NCBI GenBank assembly: GCA_006538405.1
Contig: BJKQ01000005.1
Location: 1,736,001 to 1,800,000, forward strand
DNA: 64,000 bases
Reading direction: 5' to 3'
DNA from: Hansfordia pulvinata
Taxonomy: Eukaryota; Ascomycota; Sordariomycetes; Xylariales
Numbering within the stretch: position 1 is the first letter of the stretch; each line of letters opens with the position of its first letter. The notes beneath the pieces were generated by a model. It made no database searches. It was not told where the DNA came from and saw only the letters and a program-made list of their open reading frames with translations. Positions 59,511 through 64,000 of this stretch are shown in pieces. Made by a program: the position numbers and the translations under genes.

Positions 59511-62500
59511 ATGCGCCGCCCTTCGCTAGATCAGTCCGACCCCTCTCGGAATCTGGAGGAATCCCGTGGCCCTTTCGACTCGGCTGAGCCCGCCCCCGAC
59601 GATATGGAACTCGATTTCTCTCTCTCTGCCGACGAGGACGATAGCCGCATATTCAGCCCCCCGCCACGCATTGCTGCCAGATTCTACCGCCCCTCTCACA
59701 ACCGCCGCAAGGACTCTGCCGCCTCGTCTCGTCGCAACTCCATGTCCTCCATCCATTCGCGCTCCTCCCACGGCTTCGCCCACGGGAACGACCCCCAGAG
59801 CAAATATGTCGCCCAGCAGCTGCGCCGCGCCTCCATTCTCGAAGATCGCAAGGCTCGCCTGGCTGACCGGGCTGCCCACGCCGAAAAGGTGCGCCTGCGT
59901 GCCGCTCTTGCCAAGGCCACCCCTGCCAGAACCTCTCACGCTGAAGAGCGCGCCCTCGCAGCTGCCCAGGCGCGAGAGAAGAACCTGGCCGACATAGCTG
60001 CGGCGTGCGCGGAAGAGGTCAAGCGCGCCAAAGCCGTGGCCGAGAGCCAGAAGGAGAAGCGGGAGCACGAGCTGCGCAAGCTCAAGATCCACATGGATGA
60101 GCGCCTTGCCGAGGCTGAGAAGCGCAGAGAAGAACTTCGCAGGACACATGCCGCCAAGCGCTCTCGTGGTTCCAGTCTGACCACGAAAAAGTCAGAGAGC
60201 GGTGCCTCTCCTGGATCTGAACAAGCCCCGCAACACCTCGGGCCGACGCCCGCGTGTGTCAGTGACGATGTCGCCGCTTCTAGACTCCAGTGGTGGTGGA
60301 GAAGTCTCCTCAGGCGTAAAGCCGTCGCCGACTTCACCAACCTTGGCCTCAATGTTGACGGCGTCAGGGAAACGTCATTTGAAACAGTCGTTCAGCTTCT
60401 GGCCCAGGAAAGCGTCCTGACCACCACTGCCCGCGTCTTGCGCGAATGCGGCGTGCGCGAGGGGGACACCGGATCTGTTGGGGAGATGGCTGCCGTCAGA
60501 ACGTTTCTCAGCGCCTTCATGATTTTGGGCCACCCAACCCAGGTGCTCAGTAACAAGGACAATCAGCCGGCAGAGCCGCTCGGGTCGCAGGGCCAGCACA
60601 TACCTCGGGATGACCTGGCAAATCCGCAGCAGCAGGAGCTCGTCGGCAAAGCCCGGGATCTGCTTATTTGCTTTGAGAATATCCTCTCACGGTTCACCTC
60701 AGCCAACAACTATACTCCTCCGCCCGCCTTGCAAGGCACTCTGTCGGAATCCTATGCCGCATTCCACAATGCCTTCATAGCGTGGAAGGCGCGGGATTCG
60801 GACGCATTGATCGAAGTCATGATCATGCAGTTTGTCGAACTGGATGCCATTCTGGAGACAGTCAAGGCGAAGACGGAAGAGCCTGTCACAGATACTTATC
60901 GCGATAGCGTCAAAGACAACCAGTTGATGCTGATGGTGCGTATCAAGAAGCTTGCCGGGCCTCAACAGGGCAAGAAGATGATCTTCGATGCAGTCAAGCA
61001 GGCGAGAAAGGCTAGGGCCGCCAAGCGACCAACGGGCGACACCAAACCTCGCGCCGCTGAGGGCAGCATGAGCACTGGCACATCAAGCTCAGACCAGACC
61101 GCTGCCGACCATGTTGTGTCGCACCTCCAGTCACTGACACCCCCTCCCTCTCCACATGCGCGGCCGGATACCCAGCCACCCTCGGCACACATCGCCTATC
61201 CACCCATCTTGCCAGATAATCGCATGCTGGTTCACGAGCTGGCAATCAACCGCGAGTACCGGATCGAGTTTTCCTACTTCCAGGAACAGCACAAGCAGCG
61301 GATGGACCCGTTTTTCCAGGACCTCCGAATGTCTGACCAGGACGAGGAACGGCAGTTCCAATATCTGATAGTCATGGCCACTTACATCAAGGATCGGCTT
61401 CAGAACCTAGTTAAGCCCGGCACATCCATGCATACCTTCATCGGTGAGATGCTCGACACGGACGTGGCTCAACGCCAGTTTCTGGCGGGGGGTTTCTCGT
61501 ACGAGAAATTCTTCAACTCCATGGGATCCCTTTTGCCGAAGCTTTGTGCCCCAGCTCGCGACGACGAGGTCAAGGATCTGGTGGAGAACAAACTCCGCAC
61601 GGGTGACATTGTGGGCAGACTTGAGGCGCTCATCACCTTCATCGACGTGATGCTCTACGACTACGCCAACTACATGCTCCAGGTCGCCGCACCCAAGCTG
61701 CTGGAACACGCCACACCATATGAAAGCAAGAGGTTTGCAGATGATCTAGACAGCGGCGCGACACAGCTCATCAAGGCTGAGGGGTCGTGGCGAGCAGCGC
61801 ACAGCAAGATACACACCGAGGCGGCGCGTCGCGACCCCGAAGGCGTGAACCATCCTCGCAATCGCCCCACTGCAGATAAGATCTACTGGCAGATGCTGTT
61901 GGATGAGTTCACCAGGCCGTCTCCGTCCCAGGAATCGATACCAGAACCGTTGGCCCTCGATGCGGCCCGACGGCGCCGCATTGGCAGGCAGACGATGCGC
62001 GTCGTGGCTGCAGGCGCGATTCTGCTGCAATGCAAGAACATGCTGAAGCGTGATGTGCGAGCACCTTGGCGAACTGAGGCAGGCCGGATTCTGGGCATTC
62101 TGGAATCCCGCGATGACGCGACGCGTCAACTCAAGCAGGAAGCTGCCGTGGACGGAATCATGACGGTCCTCGAGTCTGGGCGATCCATGCCGGCGGCAAC
62201 CAAGACGCATCTTCGGGCACTGGCAATCAAAGTCTTGGCGGCGGACGAGGAAGCGAAGCGAACCGATGCGGATCCCCGCGAGCCGGTGCTGGGGCTTTTG
62301 CTCAAGCGCCTGCGGACACACATGCTGGCACGGCTACAAGCGGCGTCAGCTAGCGACAAGGTCAAGATGACGAGCACAGCAAGCGAGAAGCTTGCGAACT
62401 TGGGCCTGCCCGAATTTGTTGACAAGATTGGGGAGATGGTGGATGAGATTGTACGAGTCGGGGCTGTTGATCGCGAAGCGCACGGGGTGTGGTGGGAGCA

Positions 62501-62558
62501 GGTGGCTGCACGGGTCGATGCCCCGGCGGCCGCGAGCTCGTCGACGCAGCCATGTTGA
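59511..62558 (+). CDS. SOK1: SOK1/TCP11-family protein
   Basis: Yeast Sok1 is a high-copy suppressor of protein kinase A loss, and animal TCP11 acts in cAMP signalling; the molecular activity is not established. A single exon from MRRPSLDQSDPSRN gives 1015 residues. The in-frame ATG at 59412 adds a hydrophobic stretch that does not fit, so I chose 59511. Residues 1-85 are acidic and Ser-rich. Residues about 95-220 form a long charged helix with coiled-coil character (RASILEDRKARLADRAAHAE; KREHELRKLKIHMDERLAEA). The TCP11 region runs from about 565 to the end (DNRMLVHELAINREYRIEFS; DVMLYDYANYMLQVAAPKLL; IYWQMLLDEFTRPSPSQ). A run of four basic residues (KAVADF context near 265, RRIGRQTMR near 825) marks conserved helices. 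Confidence 0.9.
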   Translation: MRRPSLDQSDPSRNLEESRGPFDSAEPAPDDMELDFSLSADEDDSRIFSPPPRIAARFYRPSHNRRKDSAASSRRNSMSSIHSRSSHGFAHGNDPQSKYVAQQLRRASILEDRKARLADRAAHAEKVRLRAALAKATPARTSHAEERALAAAQAREKNLADIAAACAEEVKRAKAVAESQKEKREHELRKLKIHMDERLAEAEKRREELRRTHAAKRSRGSSLTTKKSESGASPGSEQAPQHLGPTPACVSDDVAASRLQWWWRSLLRRKAVADFTNLGLNVDGVRETSFETVVQLLAQESVLTTTARVLRECGVREGDTGSVGEMAAVRTFLSAFMILGHPTQVLSNKDNQPAEPLGSQGQHIPRDDLANPQQQELVGKARDLLICFENILSRFTSANNYTPPPALQGTLSESYAAFHNAFIAWKARDSDALIEVMIMQFVELDAILETVKAKTEEPVTDTYRDSVKDNQLMLMVRIKKLAGPQQGKKMIFDAVKQARKARAAKRPTGDTKPRAAEGSMSTGTSSSDQTAADHVVSHLQSLTPPPSPHARPDTQPPSAHIAYPPILPDNRMLVHELAINREYRIEFSYFQEQHKQRMDPFFQDLRMSDQDEERQFQYLIVMATYIKDRLQNLVKPGTSMHTFIGEMLDTDVAQRQFLAGGFSYEKFFNSMGSLLPKLCAPARDDEVKDLVENKLRTGDIVGRLEALITFIDVMLYDYANYMLQVAAPKLLEHATPYESKRFADDLDSGATQLIKAEGSWRAAHSKIHTEAARRDPEGVNHPRNRPTADKIYWQMLLDEFTRPSPSQESIPEPLALDAARRRRIGRQTMRVVAAGAILLQCKNMLKRDVRAPWRTEAGRILGILESRDDATRQLKQEAAVDGIMTVLESGRSMPAATKTHLRALAIKVLAADEEAKRTDADPREPVLGLLLKRLRTHMLARLQAASASDKVKMTSTASEKLANLGLPEFVDKIGEMVDEIVRVGAVDREAHGVWWEQVAARVDAPAAASSSTQPC

Positions 62559-63430
62559 ATCACGAGGAACAGTGAGGGAAGAGCGACGCGTGACGATATA
62601 TTTCAGGTGGCGTTGCACGCTAGAAGGCTGTACTTGCTAGGGAGGGCGGGGGGGGGGAGTCTTTTGCATTACCAACGAGAGGGAGGGCTGTATGTTTCTT
62701 GGGAGGTGTACATTCTTGTTATGGGCTGGGGCGTTGCGGGGGTTTTCATGATCACTTCTTCGGCAGCACACAAGGAATTGGGTATTAGGACAGCGGTGTG
62801 GGAGCCATCTGTCGGAGCATATAACGGACGACATGAGTTGGGTTGGGGGCAATGCATCTAACACACAGGACGCACTGTGCACCTCACCGGGTGTGATCCG
62901 AACACGATAATAATGAGCGTTTGGGCACATTTGCCGCTGTTGCAACAACTTGCCGTGGAATAAGCGCAGGTGTTGGAAATGGCTGCTCCATCAATCAATG
63001 ATTTGGAACTCCCCAGGTGCAATTGTACGGTTTACGACTGGAGTACTCGTATACAGGCCACGTGACATAGCCCAACCCGGGCAGGCAGCATCAGCAAACG
63101 GTGCTGCCTGACCTTAGCTGTACTCGTAGTGGGCGCGGGCACTTTACGCGTCGCGTCGAAGCGACCGCGACCAACCACTGCCCGCCGCCGTGTGTACTCG
63201 TATGCGTGTAGCAATGTACCTCATCGCACCACTCCGTCGGAATAGAGCCGTTGATGTCGATCTCGTCACCCAACACCAACATTGAAGTTCGAGAACTGTA
63301 TCGCCTGCTCCGGGACTCGCACATATAATGTCTGTGGCCTGACACACGGCTCGATCTGACACGAGGCCGGCATTCCAGAATTCCCACACCACCGAGTCAC
63401 TTGCTGTGCGGTGCACCCACTCTGCCCGAC
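62559..63430. other. Intergenic region, SOK1-like to MRE11
   Basis: This 872-bp stretch holds the SOK1-like 3' UTR and the MRE11 promoter. Three GTACTCGTA elements cluster at 63043, 63120 and 63194 within 160 bp. No gene was recognised. Confidence 0.55.
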
Positions 63431-64000
63431 ATGTCTGCGTCCCAAGCCAGCGGTGCGTGTTCTCGAGATCCACGGCGCACAGCCTCGTACAAGAGGAATA
63501 CATGCTGACTTGCACCCTGCTTTCGAATCGACAGAAGCGGACACCATCCGCATCCTCATTGCCACCGACAACCATGTCGGGTATGAGGAGAGCGACCCTA
63601 TCCGCACTGACGACAGTTGGAAGGCCTTCGATGAGATCATGTCTCTTGCCCGCACACAGGACGTGAGTTTACCGCTTTGCAGGCCACTGGGTCAACTCTT
63701 CGGCTCTACTGACCCCCGCGTCAGGTCGACATGGTACTGCTGGCTGGCGACCTATTTCATTACGACAAGCCGTCTCGCAAGTCAGTCTTCCAGGTGATGA
63801 GGTCACTGCGCAAGAACTGCCTTGGCATGAAGCCGTGTGAGCTTCAGTTCCTCAGTGATGCGGGCGAGGTCTTTGACGGCCGCTTTGGACACGTCAACTA
63901 CGAAGACCCGGACATCAACATCTCCATCCCCGTCTTCTCCATTCACGGCAACCACGACGAACCCAGCGGAGAGGGCAACTACTGCGCTCTAGACCTTCTC
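63431..64000 (+). CDS. MRE11: DNA double-strand-break repair nuclease MRE11 (3' truncated by window edge)
   Basis: MRE11 is the Mn-dependent nuclease of the Mre11-Rad50-Nbs1 complex, which processes DNA ends and activates checkpoint signalling. Exons are 63431-63452, 63535-63662 and 63725 to beyond the window. The first exon encodes only MSASQASG; the join gives [18 protein letters not shown]. The calcineurin-like phosphoesterase motifs visible are DNHVGY, AGDLFH and [20 protein letters not shown], which carry metal-binding Asp, His and Asn residues. [20 protein letters not shown] and [18 protein letters not shown] are strongly typical of fungal MRE11. The capping domain and C-terminal DNA-binding tail lie outside the window. 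Confidence 0.95.

Overview
The window is chromosomal DNA of a filamentous ascomycete, most likely a Sordariomycete. The evidence is the many short GT-AG introns (about 45-110 nt), the GC-rich coding sequence, fungal-specific families (Zn2Cys6 regulators, Dal5-type permeases, 'cyclase' hydrolases) and single-copy housekeeping genes whose exons join cleanly into proteins resembling Pezizomycotina orthologues. I assembled all exons by eye from splice sites, reading phase and protein-family continuity. I found no tRNA, rRNA, CRISPR array or intact transposon. The species is not determined.

Layout. (1) 1-8.5 kb, mostly core genes: the 3' part of an ER protein disulfide isomerase (MPD1-like), the exosome subunit RRP41 (-), an F-box-like protein (-) and the mitochondrial import receptor TIM50 (+). 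(2) 9-29 kb, an accessory island: a monocarboxylate-type MFS transporter (-), a Zn2Cys6 regulator with an apparent one-base frameshift (-) divergent from a MOSC-domain protein (+), a Dal5-family permease (+), about 3 kb with no intact gene, two secreted-protein candidates (+), and a cyclase-family hydrolase (-) divergent from a second Dal5-family permease (+). This looks like an uptake and hydrolysis module with its own regulator, but its substrate is unknown. (3) 29.9-43 kb, core genes again: DNA polymerase delta small subunit CDM1 (+), queuosine salvage QNG1 (-), SUMO E1 subunit UBA2 (+), an OAR1-like short-chain reductase (-) and an LCB3-like sphingoid-base-phosphate phosphatase (+). (4) 43-64 kb, sparse: a very short Zn2Cys6 protein (+), a rhodanese/tyrosine-phosphatase fusion (-), a SOK1/TCP11 protein (+) and the 5' part of MRE11 (+). 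These are separated by long stretches without genes, the longest about 7.2 kb.

Other structure. There is a 69-unit GA microsatellite 19 bp before a start codon, a 26-base G run inside an intron, a nine-base minisatellite, a perfect 19-bp tandem duplication, and a palindrome-like octamer, TACGAGTA, scattered through non-coding DNA. Nothing proves a wholly new system. The best leads are the 9-29 kb island, the cysteine-free secreted protein at 21.9 kb, and the two unusual Zn2Cys6 genes.
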